NCBI RefSeq assembly: GCF_011682145.1
Contig: NZ_WHJH01000013.1
Location: forward strand, 1 to 64,000
Length of the DNA stretch: 64,000 nt
Direction: 5' to 3'
From: Massilia mucilaginosa
GTDB taxonomy: Bacteria > Pseudomonadota > Gammaproteobacteria > Burkholderiales > Burkholderiaceae_D
The notes beneath the pieces are model-generated. The model was not told where the DNA came from. It saw only the letters and a list, made by a program, of their open reading frames with translations, and ran no database searches. Position numbers and translations under genes: made by a program. Each line of letters opens with the position of its first letter. The first letter of the stretch is position 1. Of the stretch, positions 23,159-32,349 are shown piece by piece.

Positions 23159-25828
23159 TTATGGCGCCGCCGCCACGCAGAACTGATTGCGTCCGGCCTC
23201 CTTGGCCTGGTACAGGGCGGCGTCGGCCCGGGTCGACAAGGCGCGCGCATCGTCGGCGGCGCTGTTGGTCCAGGCGATGCCGATGCTGGTCGAGACCTGG
23301 CGCGCCATCTCGCCCACCGAAAACAGCGGCCGCATGGCCTCGACGATCTTGGCGCCGACCCTGGCGCTTTCCTCGGGCGAGCGCACGCATTCCAGAATGA
23401 TGGTGAATTCGTCGCCCGCCAGGCGCGACACCGTGTCGGTCTTGCGCACGGCGCGCAGCAGGCGCCGCGCGAATTCGCGCAGCACCTCGTCGCCGCCGGC
23501 GTGGCCGAGCGTATCGTTGATCTGCTTGAAGCGGTCGATATCGAGGAGCATCAATGCCATGCCGCTGCGGTTGCGCGCACTGCGCCCCAGGGCCGCTTCC
23601 AGTTCGGCTTCATAGCTGCGCCGGTTCGGCAGGCCGGTCAGGGTGTCGGTATGGGCCAGCGCCTTCAGGTTGGCCTCGTGCCGGCGCGCCGCCGTCACGT
23701 CGGTCGAGAGCAGGTAGGCGCCCAGCACCACGCCGTCGCGCAGGTGCGGAATGTACACCGAGTGAAGGATGCGGGTGTCGCCCGCGTGCTCGATTTCGAG
23801 TTCGAGCTGCACGGTGTGGCCTTCCAGGCAGCGTCGCAGCTGTTGTTCGCGCTGGCCGCAGAAGTGCGCGGGAAAGATCTCGCTGATGCTCTTGCCGACC
23901 ATTGCCGCCGGATCCACGCCGTACCACTGCTTGTACATGGCGTTGGCGAAGCGGTAGCGCAGGTCGGTGTCGAGATAGGAGATGAGCGCCGGCAGGTTGT
24001 CGGTGACGGTGCGCAGGCGCTCCTCGCTGTCGCGCTGGCGGATTTCGCTGCGCTTCCTGGCGGTGATGTCGAAGGCCATCGCATAAAACCCGTTCACCGA
24101 GCCGCTGGCATCGATGTCGGGGATGTACGAGGCGTGATAATGCGAGCTGCGCCCCTCGACCGTGAGTTCATCTTCGAACGAGACGCGCTTGCCCTGCAGC
24201 GCCAGTTTCATGAACTGTTCGACGCGTTCGAACTCGGGCGCGCTGTAGGCCTGGCGCACCGGCTGGCCGATCAGCTGGGATTTTTCGCGCCCGTAAAAGC
24301 GCAGCGCCAGGGTATTGAGGTACGTGAAATTGCCGGCCTTGTCGACCTGGCCGATCAGCGCCGGCAGGTTTTCGGTGATCGCCCGCAGGCGCTGCTCGTT
24401 GACCTTGAGCCTGCGCTGCGAGTCGTTCAGCTCCGTAATGTCCTTCATCGCCACCACCGCGCCCATGGCCTCGCCGTTCGGGCCGATCATGCGCCGTCCG
24501 CTGGCCAGCACGTAGCGCCGGTTGCGGCCCCTCGCTGAGATCACCATGGCGCAATCCTTGATCGTCTCGCCATGCAGGGCGCGCACCAGCGGTACCTCGC
24601 GTTCTTCCATCGGATGGGCGCCGTCGCTTGAAAACAGGCTGTAATGCGAGGCCCAGTCGCCGCTCGGCAGCGCCTGCGGCGGCAGGCCGTGGAATTCGCG
24701 CGCGGCGCGGTTGAACAGGGTCAGCTCGCCGTCTGCCGAGCAGGCCACCACGCCGACATCGAGCGTCTCGAGCACCGTGTCGAGCAATTGCTGCTTTTCC
24801 TGCAAGGCCAGCTTGGCGCGGATGCGCTCCGACACGTCGTGCAAGAACGCGCCGAAAAACAGGTCGCCGCCGGCGTGAAAGGCGTTGATGGTCATTTCGA
24901 CCGTGATGTCGCCCTGATCCCTGGTGCGGGCCGGCATCTCGATGCGCGTGTTGATCACATTGCCCACGCCGTCGCGGACGAAGCGCTGCATGCCGGCGCG
25001 GTGGCCGGCGCGGTAGTTTTCGGGGACGATCAGGGTGGCCAGTTCCTGGCCCAGCGCTTCGGCGCGGCTCCAGCCGAAGGTGCGTTCGGCCGACAGGTTC
25101 CAGTCCACCACGATGCCGGCGGCATCGGTGCTGACAAAGGCGCTGAAGGACGAATCGATGATGGTGCGGATGCGCTCTTCGTTGGTGCGCAGGGTCTCTT
25201 CGGCGGCCAGGCGCTGGCGGATTTCGCGCTTGAGCGTGTCGTTGGCCTCGCTCAGGGAGCGGGTACGCTCTTCGATGCGGTGTTCGAGTTCTTCGTTGAG
25301 CGCATGCAGGGCTTGTTCGGCGCGCAGGCGGGCGTCGATCAGCGCACCCTTGTTCAGTTCATCCTCGACCAGCCCGGCGAAGTCGCGCAGCGTCTCGCGC
25401 GCCGCCTCGTCGAAGCTGCGCGGCACGGTATCGATGATGCACAGGGTGCCGACCGCCTCGCCATCGTGCGAGAACACCGGCTGGCCGGCGTAGAAGCGAA
25501 TGCCCGGGGCGCCGGTGACCAGCGGGTTGGCGGCAAAGCGCGCATCGCGCAGCGCGTCTTCCACCACCAGCATCTCGCGCTGCGCCACCGTGTGGGTGCA
25601 AAACGAGATCGCGCGCGGCGTTTCAGTGGTGTCCAGCCCTACCCGCGACTTGAACCACTGGCGCTGCGCATCGACCAGCGAAACGAGCGCGATCGGCACC
25701 GCCAGGACGGCCGAGGCGAGGCGGGTGAGGCGGTCGAAGCGGTCTTCCTGCGGCGTGTCGAGCACGCACAGGGCGCACAGGGCGCGCACACGTTTCAGAT
25801 CGGCGGAGTCGGAAAGTGCTATGTCCAT
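23159..25828 (-). CDS. GAF / multi-PAS / GGDEF diguanylate cyclase
   Basis: 889 residues, cytoplasmic. An N-terminal GAF domain (about 20-165, with FCTHTVAQREMLVVEDALRDARFAANPLV) is followed by a coiled coil (about 165-215). Four PAS-type units follow (about 215-335, 345-465, 475-595, 600-720, each ending in a DITxxxxxE-like link), then a GGDEF domain (about 730-885). The signature is AGDEF rather than GGDEF, a variant seen in active cyclases, and an RxxD product-inhibition site (RKTD) lies five residues before it. It should make cyclic-di-GMP in response to several small ligands or redox cues. The gene reads toward the flagellar block, which c-di-GMP commonly controls. Confidence 0.88.
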   Translation of the reverse strand: MDIALSDSADLKRVRALCALCVLDTPQEDRFDRLTRLASAVLAVPIALVSLVDAQRQWFKSRVGLDTTETPRAISFCTHTVAQREMLVVEDALRDARFAANPLVTGAPGIRFYAGQPVFSHDGEAVGTLCIIDTVPRSFDEAARETLRDFAGLVEDELNKGALIDARLRAEQALHALNEELEHRIEERTRSLSEANDTLKREIRQRLAAEETLRTNEERIRTIIDSSFSAFVSTDAAGIVVDWNLSAERTFGWSRAEALGQELATLIVPENYRAGHRAGMQRFVRDGVGNVINTRIEMPARTRDQGDITVEMTINAFHAGGDLFFGAFLHDVSERIRAKLALQEKQQLLDTVLETLDVGVVACSADGELTLFNRAAREFHGLPPQALPSGDWASHYSLFSSDGAHPMEEREVPLVRALHGETIKDCAMVISARGRNRRYVLASGRRMIGPNGEAMGAVVAMKDITELNDSQRRLKVNEQRLRAITENLPALIGQVDKAGNFTYLNTLALRFYGREKSQLIGQPVRQAYSAPEFERVEQFMKLALQGKRVSFEDELTVEGRSSHYHASYIPDIDASGSVNGFYAMAFDITARKRSEIRQRDSEERLRTVTDNLPALISYLDTDLRYRFANAMYKQWYGVDPAAMVGKSISEIFPAHFCGQREQQLRRCLEGHTVQLELEIEHAGDTRILHSVYIPHLRDGVVLGAYLLSTDVTAARRHEANLKALAHTDTLTGLPNRRSYEAELEAALGRSARNRSGMALMLLDIDRFKQINDTLGHAGGDEVLREFARRLLRAVRKTDTVSRLAGDEFTIILECVRSPEESARVGAKIVEAMRPLFSVGEMARQVSTSIGIAWTNSAADDARALSTRADAALYQAKEAGRNQFCVAAAP

Positions 25829-26035
25829 GAGGCGTCCCGGTCGCTGACGTCAGGCGTCAGTATTTTGCAACAGCAAGGATCGGCGGGAGCATGGCCGGAG
25901 GAAATTCTGGTGAGTACGAGAGCAAGCAGGCGCTATTTGGGCCTGTGCCCGAGCCGCAACAACGGCTGCGATAACTATACCAAAATTTCTTTGTGGAATC
26001 AATAATCGTCAAAAAGATATATTTTACTCAACCGT

Positions 26036-26054
26036 CGTATTGAGAATCATTTCT
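26036..26054. promoter_or_regulatory. Fur box before the iron-uptake operon
   Basis: CGTATTGAGAATCATTTCT matches 12 of 19 positions of the Fur consensus GATAATGATAATCATTATC, with the central GAGAATCATT intact. It lies about 60 bases before the first gene of an operon ending in a siderophore receptor, in a suitably AT-rich stretch. Repression by Fur-Fe(II) is the expected control. Confidence 0.65.
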
Positions 26055-26109
26055 ATTTGGAGTAAGATGCGGCCGTCTCCCCAGTCCCACGGGCGAGTTG
26101 AAAGCCAGT

Positions 26110-26376
26110 ATGTTGCTTGCCCTAGCCTTGATCCTGACGCTGCTGTCCGCCGCGTGCTGCAATTTCAGCACGGCCAGGGCCGAACCACGCCTGCCGGCCC
26201 TGCTCGGCTGGGTGTCGGGTGCGGCCCCGCTGGTGCTGGCCGTGCTGGCGCTGTCCGCCCGCATGAGCACGTTTACGGCCATCCTGAGCGTGCTGACCGT
26301 GTGGATGTTCGCCCTGCCGGCCGTCGGCGTGCTGCGCGCCGTGCGCAAAGCCCGGGCGGGGAGGGCGCATGGCTAA
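26110..26376 (+). CDS. Small membrane protein, DUF3325-like, iron-uptake operon
   Basis: 88 residues with three hydrophobic helices (MLLALALILTLLSAACCNFS; ALLGWVSGAAPLVLAVLAL; FTAILSVLTVWMFALPAVGVL). Proteins of this size and look (DUF3325) recur beside DUF3649 and PepSY membrane proteins in siderophore-uptake operons; their role is unknown. A TTG 12 bases upstream is an alternative start. The stop overlaps the next gene by 8 bases. Confidence 0.65.
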   Translation: MLLALALILTLLSAACCNFSTARAEPRLPALLGWVSGAAPLVLAVLALSARMSTFTAILSVLTVWMFALPAVGVLRAVRKARAGRAHG

Positions 26377-26674
26377 GGACACCACCCGGCGCGACCGGGT
26401 TTTGCTGCACAACGGCCTGCTGGCCCTGGTGCTCGGCTATCCGCTGGCGATCGCCGTCAGCGGCGTGCTGCACCAGCTGATGCGCTTTCTGGGGGCCGGC
26501 CCGGTGCTCGGGCAATTGACGATGTGGGTGGTGTATCCGCTCTGGGTCGCGGCCATCGCGCTGGTGTTCCTGTTGCCCAGCAAGCGCGCCTGCTGGCTGT
26601 GGCTGGCGCTGGCCAACGCGCTCGCCGCGTTAGCCTGCTACCTTCTGATGCAAGCCGGCGCGAGCGCCGCATGA
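26369..26674 (+). CDS. Small membrane protein, DUF3649-like, iron-uptake operon
   Basis: 101 residues with a short basic start and three membrane helices, including LLALVLGYPLAIAVSGVLH and LTMWVVYPLWVAAIALVFLLPS. The arrangement matches the DUF3649 family, found between DUF3325 and PepSY genes in iron-regulated operons. Overlaps of 8 bases upstream and ATGA downstream show tight translational coupling. Function is unknown; help for the PepSY protein in handling the imported siderophore is plausible. Confidence 0.65.
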   Translation: MAKDTTRRDRVLLHNGLLALVLGYPLAIAVSGVLHQLMRFLGAGPVLGQLTMWVVYPLWVAAIALVFLLPSKRACWLWLALANALAALACYLLMQAGASAA

Positions 26675-28323
26675 AGGCGGAGATCGTGCGCACCTACAAA
26701 GTGGTGCATACCTGGGTCGGCATCCTCAGCGGCGTGATGCTGTTCATCGCGTTCTACGCGGGTGCGTTGACCATGTTCGCCCCCGAAATCGGGCGCTGGG
26801 CCGAAGCGCCGCCGACTGCGCGGCAGGCTGCCAGCTCGCCGCTCGACCCGCTCGCCGCCGCATTTTTCGCCGCGCGCGACCCGGCCGTCGGCAGCGCCGT
26901 GCTGGTGCTCGATGGCGAACGGCCCGGCTACGGCCGCATGCGCTACACCGACCAGCAGGGCGCGAGCTGGCAGGTCACGCTGGACGTGGCCGGCCGCCTG
27001 CAAACGAGCGCCGCGCAGACCGGCCCGGCCGCCCACTTTGTCGACCAGGTGCACCGCAACGGCGGCTTGCCGCTGGCCGACGCCGTGGCCGAGCCGATCA
27101 TCGGCCTGGTGGCGCTGCTGTATGCGCTGGCGCTCATTTCGGGCGTGGTGATCCTGCTGCCCTCGCTGGTGAAGGACTTGCTGGTGCTGCGCATCGGCGC
27201 CAACGTCAAGCGCTTCTGGCTCGACGCCCACAACCTGATCGGCATCACCAGCCTGCCGTTCCACCTGGCCATTGCCCTGACCACGGCCGGCTTCTGCCTG
27301 CACGACTGGGTCTATGACACGCAGGACGCCACCATCCACGCCATCGGCAAGCCGGCCGGGGCCGAACCGCGCGCCAAGGGCAAGGCTGTGCCGGGCGCGA
27401 GCGCGAACTGGGTGGCGCCATCGCGCCTGCTGGCCAGCGCGCGCACCATTTCCGCCAGCTTCACGCCGACCGAACTGACTTACCGCGGCCTGAACAGCCC
27501 CAAACCGCAAGTGAACATGGGCGGCGAAGACTGGAGCGGCCATATGCGCGCCCCGCGTGCCGGCTTCATGAACTTCAATCCCGTCAGCGGCCAGCTCAAC
27601 AAAGGCATCAGCCTGCTGCCGCACCAGCAAAACAACTGGGAAGCGAGCTTGTCCGCCATTTTCGCGCTGCACTTCGGCAGTTTTGGCGGCGTGCCGGTGC
27701 GCCTGGCCTACGTGGCGATGGGTTTGCTCGGCGCGATCCTGTTCTACACCGGCAACCTGCTGTGGATCGAATCGCGCCTGCGCAAGAACCGCCAGCTGGC
27801 CACGCCGCTGGCGCAGCCGCGCCACGTGCGGGCGGTGGCCGCACTGACGGTCGGCCTGTGCCTGGGCGCCGTCATCGGCCTGCCGCTGGGGCTGGTGGCG
27901 CTGCGCTGGCAGGCCGGCCTGGGGCTGGACATGGCGGGCCTCGGCCTGGCCGTCTTCAACGGCGCGCTCGCGCTCGGGCTGCTGGCGGCGTTGGCCAAGG
28001 GGGCGGCCTGGGCCGGTTACCGCCTGACCTTCGGCGCCGCCCTGGCGACCCTGCTGGTGCCGCTTACCAGTGCGCTGGCCGGCATATTCCCTGGTCTGCC
28101 GGTCGGCAAGCCTTACGTCGCCGATTATCTCTGGATCGACGGCTTGTCGCTGCTCGGCGGCGCGCTGCTGCTGTGGATGGCGGCGCGGGTGCGCCGGCGC
28201 GCCCGTTCGGGCCAGCAGCAAAGCGTCTGGCGCGAGCTCGATGCATCCATGCCGTCATCGCCAACGAATTCGAATCAAAGAACTTCTCACCAAATAACCT
28301 CTAACCAGATGGAGCAAATGTAA
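26671..28323 (+). CDS. PepSY-associated membrane protein of iron uptake
   Basis: 550 residues. The start MKAEIVRTYKVVHTWVGILSGVMLFIAFYAGALTMF gives the first membrane helix of the PepSY_TM family. Large periplasmic segments alternate with helices near residues 145-170, 190-215, 345-370 and several at the C-terminus. His residues in the helices (VVHTWVG, HNLIGITSLPFHLAIAL) fit haem or electron-transfer ligands. Homologues such as FoxB/PiuB are thought to reduce siderophore-bound iron at the inner membrane. A 147-base in-frame upstream extension is rejected because the ATG overlaps the preceding stop (ATGA). Last codons overlap the receptor start (TAATG). Confidence 0.8.
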   Translation: MKAEIVRTYKVVHTWVGILSGVMLFIAFYAGALTMFAPEIGRWAEAPPTARQAASSPLDPLAAAFFAARDPAVGSAVLVLDGERPGYGRMRYTDQQGASWQVTLDVAGRLQTSAAQTGPAAHFVDQVHRNGGLPLADAVAEPIIGLVALLYALALISGVVILLPSLVKDLLVLRIGANVKRFWLDAHNLIGITSLPFHLAIALTTAGFCLHDWVYDTQDATIHAIGKPAGAEPRAKGKAVPGASANWVAPSRLLASARTISASFTPTELTYRGLNSPKPQVNMGGEDWSGHMRAPRAGFMNFNPVSGQLNKGISLLPHQQNNWEASLSAIFALHFGSFGGVPVRLAYVAMGLLGAILFYTGNLLWIESRLRKNRQLATPLAQPRHVRAVAALTVGLCLGAVIGLPLGLVALRWQAGLGLDMAGLGLAVFNGALALGLLAALAKGAAWAGYRLTFGAALATLLVPLTSALAGIFPGLPVGKPYVADYLWIDGLSLLGGALLLWMAARVRRRARSGQQQSVWRELDASMPSSPTNSNQRTSHQITSNQMEQM

Positions 28324-30461
28324 TGCGAGTTGTCCCTGTGTGTGCTTTCCGTACCATTCCCATGGCCTGCATGACCATGATCGCTACCCTGGCCCTGCCG
28401 GCCATGGCCCAGGCGCCTGTCGAAACCATGAAAGAAATCACCGTCAAGGCCGCCGCCGAAACGCCGGACAGCCTGCCTGCGGCCGCTGCCGGCGGCAAGG
28501 TCGCCAAAGGCGCCCGCCTTGGCGTGCTCGGCAACGTAAGCGTGATGGACACGCCGTTCAACATCACCGCCTACACCGCGCAAACCATCGCCGACCAGCA
28601 AGCCCAGACCATCGGCGCCGTGCTCAAGAACGACCCGTCGGTGCGCACCACCACCAACGAAGGCCACGTGGTCGAGAACTTCAATATCCGCGGCTTCGGC
28701 GTCGGTTCGGGCTCGATGGCGATCAATGGCGCCTACGGCCTGGCCCCGGAGCAAAATACCCCGACCGAGATGTTCGAGCGGGTCGAAGTGCTGAAAGGTC
28801 CCGGCGCCATGATGATGGGCCTGCCGCCGGCGGGCGACGTGGGCGGCGCGATCAACCTGGTGCCGAAACGCGCCGGCGCCACCCCGCTGACGCGCGTGAC
28901 GACCTCGGTATCGAGCAAGTCGAACGTGGGCGTGCATGCCGACGTGGCGCGCCGCTTCGGCGACGACCAGGCGCTGGGCGTGCGCGTCAACGGCGTGCTG
29001 TCGGGCGGCAAAACCTGGCTCGACCACCAGACCAAACGCCGCGAAATCGGCCATGTGGCCGTGGACTACCAGGGCAAGGGCTGGAACGTCGAGATGGACG
29101 CCTACTCGCTGACCAACAAGGTGCGCAAGGGCGCGCCGATGCAGCCGATCATCACCGGCTGGACCAGCGTGCCGAAAGCGCCGCACGGCTCGACCAACTT
29201 CTTCTATGGCGAAGATGTCTACAGCAACACCGAAACCCAGGGCCTGATCGTGCGCGGCCAGGTGGAACTGGGCGCCGGCTGGAGCGCGTTCGCCTCGGCC
29301 GGCACGGCCAAGCACTCGTACGACGGCTTCATCTTCGGCACCCGTCCGGTATTGCCGGTCTCGGGCGGCAGCAGCGGCAAGGCCACCGGCACCGCCTACA
29401 ACTCGTGGGGCGAGTACGAAACCACCACCGCCGAGATGGGCGTGCGCGGCCAGTTCAACACCGGCGCCATCGCGCACAAGGTGACGCTGGCGGCCAATGT
29501 GATGAACTACGAAGGCGGCGGCCGCGCCAACGGCACGGCGGCGATCAACAGCAACCTCTACAACCCGACCCCGATCACCATGCCGGCCGGTAAAGATGCC
29601 TCGACCTACAATCGGGTCAACGACGATGTGATGACGGCGCTGAGCGCGGTCGATTCGATCTGGTTCGCCGACGGCAAGCTGCAGTTGACGCTCGGCGTGC
29701 GCGCCCAGAAAGTCGAGCAGAAGCTGAGCAAGTATGAAGAAACGGCGGTCACGCCACTGGCCGGCGTGGTCTATAAGCCGTGGGGCGAGAACGTGTCGCT
29801 GTACGCCAACTACGTCGAAGGCCTGAGCGCCGGCACCACGGTCAAGGCGCCGTACGCGAACGAAGGCGAAACCTTCAAGCCGTACAAGTCGAAGCAGCTC
29901 GAGGCCGGCGTGAAGTGGAACATGAATACGCTGACGCAAACCCTGAGCGTGTTCCAGATCAGCAAACCGGCGCTGATCGAATCGAACAACCGCATGTCGA
30001 CAGATGGCGAGCAGCGCAACCGCGGCGTGGAATGGAATGTGTTCGGCAAGGCCGGCAATGACATCACCTTGCTCGGTGGCGTGGCTTACACCAAGGCCGA
30101 GCAGACCAAGACCAACAAGGGCATCAATCAGGGTAAGGCGCAGTTCGGCGTGCCGCGCATGACGGCCAATATCGGCCTCGATTACGCGCTGGCGGCGGTG
30201 CCGGGCCTGGAACTGAGCTCGCGCATCAATTACACCGGTTCGCAGTGGCTGGCGGCGGATAACAGCCTGAAGCTGGACTCGTGGACCACGCTCGACCTGG
30301 GCGCCAAATACGCGACCCGTTTCGGCAGCATGCCGGTGGTGCTGCGCGCTTTCGTGACCAACGTGGCCGACAAGGAGTATTTCGAGAGCGCGTGGGGAGC
30401 AGGGCGCTTGAACCTGGGCGCGCCGCGCGCGATCAGGCTGTCGGCGGCGTTTGATTTCTAA
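28323..30461 (+). CDS. TonB-dependent siderophore receptor
   Basis: 712 residues. A signal peptide ends near residue 30 (PAMAQA). The plug domain has MDTPFNITAYTAQTIADQQAQTIGAVLKNDPSVR, NFNIRGFG and FERVEVLKGPGAMMMG, and a 22-strand barrel follows, ending in AFDF with the terminal aromatic needed for outer-membrane insertion. It imports a ferric siderophore with energy from TonB. No N-terminal signalling domain is present, so it is not an ECF-sigma-type transducer. The start codon overlaps the stop of the PepSY gene. The substrate cannot be read from sequence. Confidence 0.92.
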   Translation: MRVVPVCAFRTIPMACMTMIATLALPAMAQAPVETMKEITVKAAAETPDSLPAAAAGGKVAKGARLGVLGNVSVMDTPFNITAYTAQTIADQQAQTIGAVLKNDPSVRTTTNEGHVVENFNIRGFGVGSGSMAINGAYGLAPEQNTPTEMFERVEVLKGPGAMMMGLPPAGDVGGAINLVPKRAGATPLTRVTTSVSSKSNVGVHADVARRFGDDQALGVRVNGVLSGGKTWLDHQTKRREIGHVAVDYQGKGWNVEMDAYSLTNKVRKGAPMQPIITGWTSVPKAPHGSTNFFYGEDVYSNTETQGLIVRGQVELGAGWSAFASAGTAKHSYDGFIFGTRPVLPVSGGSSGKATGTAYNSWGEYETTTAEMGVRGQFNTGAIAHKVTLAANVMNYEGGGRANGTAAINSNLYNPTPITMPAGKDASTYNRVNDDVMTALSAVDSIWFADGKLQLTLGVRAQKVEQKLSKYEETAVTPLAGVVYKPWGENVSLYANYVEGLSAGTTVKAPYANEGETFKPYKSKQLEAGVKWNMNTLTQTLSVFQISKPALIESNNRMSTDGEQRNRGVEWNVFGKAGNDITLLGGVAYTKAEQTKTNKGINQGKAQFGVPRMTANIGLDYALAAVPGLELSSRINYTGSQWLAADNSLKLDSWTTLDLGAKYATRFGSMPVVLRAFVTNVADKEYFESAWGAGRLNLGAPRAIRLSAAFDF

Positions 30462-30507
30462 GCTGACGTGAGTGGCATGCCTGTTTGCGGGCGTGCCGGA
30501 TGAAAAG

Positions 30508-30531
30508 GCCCGCCTTATCGCGGGCTTTTTT
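30508..30531 (+). terminator. Rho-independent terminator after the siderophore receptor
   Basis: GCCCGC (30508-30513) pairs with GCGGGC (30520-30525) around a 6-base loop and is followed by six T residues. It closes the iron-uptake operon 47 bases after the receptor stop. Confidence 0.88.
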
Positions 30532-30697
30532 ATGGGTGAATCATGATTCCTTGTTGAAATTTCTTGTCCGCCGATTCGGTGTTGCATGGACTTCACGCGA
30601 GCAGTTTCATTGGCCTTACGCACGGAACGACTGCACCTCTCAGCTTAGGGTGATGGGTTTGGTGTAGACCGAAACTCTTCCTGACTGCGAGACGATA

Positions 30698-31282
30698 ATG
30701 ATTCCAACGATGAATGCGGCGCTTGTCCTGCCGCCCTATACCGGTGCAGAAGCCAGCTCACGAGCCCACATGTCGCCTTACGATACAGATTTAATCGAGC
30801 TGATCCGAAGATTCGGTAGAAGTCCAAACCGCATTGCGATTTTACGCGGACTGCTATCATATAGAGGTGACTTGCGCGCCATCGGTATATGTGACGGTTG
30901 GCAATGGCTCAATGGCAGTTTTACGGAGGGTATCGAGATGGCTACCGGCCGTTCTCCTGCGGATATCGATATCGTGACCTTTGCACATTTGCCCGGAAAT
31001 TCTCAAACAAAGCGTCAGTTGGCACTGGATAACCTCGATCTGTTTGATGCGGGAAGGACGCGGCTGCGTTACCGCTGTGATGGCTACTTCGTGGATCTCG
31101 CCAATCACGCCGAGCGTTTGGTCGACGACACGCGGTACTGGTTCGGATTGTTTTCTCACCAGCGCGCCACGTTGCTGTGGAAAGGAATGTTGAAGGTGTC
31201 AATGGCGGACCATGATGATCGTGCCGCATTGATGCTGCTCAACGACATGGAGCGTCAACTGGGTGGAGGGCCACATGCGTAA
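30698..31282 (+). CDS. Nucleotidyltransferase-like protein (DUF6932 type)
   Basis: 194 residues. After AILRGLLSYRGDLRAIGI comes WLNGSF (GS at residues 73-74) and then PADIDIVTF, with D89-x-D91. GS ... DxD is the core of the polymerase-beta-type nucleotidyltransferase fold, and the layout fits DUF6932 proteins. Such minimal transferases often modify RNA or a partner protein and form toxin-antitoxin or defence pairs. The next gene begins inside this one (8-base overlap), so the two are made together. GC is lower than in neighbouring housekeeping genes. The catalytic motif is visible; the biological role is inference. Confidence 0.65.
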   Translation: MIPTMNAALVLPPYTGAEASSRAHMSPYDTDLIELIRRFGRSPNRIAILRGLLSYRGDLRAIGICDGWQWLNGSFTEGIEMATGRSPADIDIVTFAHLPGNSQTKRQLALDNLDLFDAGRTRLRYRCDGYFVDLANHAERLVDDTRYWFGLFSHQRATLLWKGMLKVSMADHDDRAALMLLNDMERQLGGGPHA

Positions 31283-32255
31283 ACACCGCGAGCTTGATTT
31301 TCTGGCCGCCGATCTTGCCGCCGTTGAGGCACTGCTTGCCTCGCGCAGCGAAGCGGACGATCCCATCGGCTTCCTCCAATACACGTGCCGCAAGGCCGCC
31401 ATCGAAGAACAGTTGCAGCGCCTAAGCAATCGTCCGGATTTGCACGCCGAAATTGGGATATTTTTTGGCGGCGGCCCGCTCAAGAACGCGCAAGGCATCA
31501 ACGTTGAATTTGCCGCAGAGGCACTCAACGATATCCACGACTTGATCACGACGGCATTCGCCACGAGTGCCGCCAATCGACCCGCCGACTCAGCCCGTGC
31601 CGATTTCACGGATCGCTCGAACATGCTGTTGACGGACGTTGTCCGGGGAGCGATGGGTTTTATCCTTGAAGAGGCAATCGACGCGACTAACTCGACGGCA
31701 ACCCCGCTACGCACGGTTCTCACTGCGCTCGTCGATACGCTTGCAGGCATCGGCGCCAATGACGCCGCGACATCCGATGAAGCCGCCGCCGCGCTCGATC
31801 CGGGACTGCTAACGCCCTTGACGCAGTTTTTCGTTCGGCTCGATGAACACAAAGCGACTTTGCGCGTGGTTTGCGGATCACAGGATATCTTTCTCGATGC
31901 CTGCGCAGTGGCATTGGCTCGCCGCCGCTTGCAAGAAACGGAAATCGAGGAAACAGGCGCCGACTATGCGGGCACGCTGTTTCTGCTTCCCCAATCGCGC
32001 CGATTCGAATTGCAGGCAAACGTCGACGGCGCCATCGTCATCCTGTCGGGAATCGTCGGTCATGAAGCCGCCGCCCAGTTCGCGAGCCAGCATTCGCCGA
32101 GTACGCCGTCCATTGACGCCAGACATGTCTCGCAACAGCCCCGTACTGTTGTGATCAATACCAAGATGGTCAGAGACGGCAACAGGCCGCGTCGCCTCTG
32201 CTATCTTGTGCGCGTGGGTGAGGTAAGCGCAGTTGCCCTGGATTCCTTCCAATGA
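31275..32255 (+). CDS. Unrecognised partner of the nucleotidyltransferase-like gene
   Basis: 326 residues from the ATG at 31275, behind GGAGG. A coiled start (LDFLAADLAAVEALLASR) is followed by an HAEIGIFFGGGPLKNAQGINVEFAAEALNDIHDLI segment and later AVNALD-free, mixed alpha/beta sequence with LRVVCGSQDIFLDACAVALARRRLQE; the last third (GTLFLLPQSRRFEL ... VDGAIVILSGIVGHEAAAQF) looks like beta strands. I do not recognise a family. The 8-base overlap with the preceding gene indicates a two-gene module. Possible antitoxin, effector or substrate of the transferase. Confidence 0.6.
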   Translation: MRKHRELDFLAADLAAVEALLASRSEADDPIGFLQYTCRKAAIEEQLQRLSNRPDLHAEIGIFFGGGPLKNAQGINVEFAAEALNDIHDLITTAFATSAANRPADSARADFTDRSNMLLTDVVRGAMGFILEEAIDATNSTATPLRTVLTALVDTLAGIGANDAATSDEAAAALDPGLLTPLTQFFVRLDEHKATLRVVCGSQDIFLDACAVALARRRLQETEIEETGADYAGTLFLLPQSRRFELQANVDGAIVILSGIVGHEAAAQFASQHSPSTPSIDARHVSQQPRTVVINTKMVRDGNRPRRLCYLVRVGEVSAVALDSFQ

Positions 32256-32349
32256 TCTTTTCCAGAGCGCCGGCGACGTTTTTGGTCGGCAGCTCAGGTA
32301 GTGACCAATTAGCTGCTTTGCAATGGACGATCTTGTCGGAGAGAGAGCG

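Noticed and set aside
28287-30623. 778-codon reverse-strand frame across the siderophore receptor
   Set aside because: No domain; the receptor on the plus strand has signal, plug and barrel motifs.
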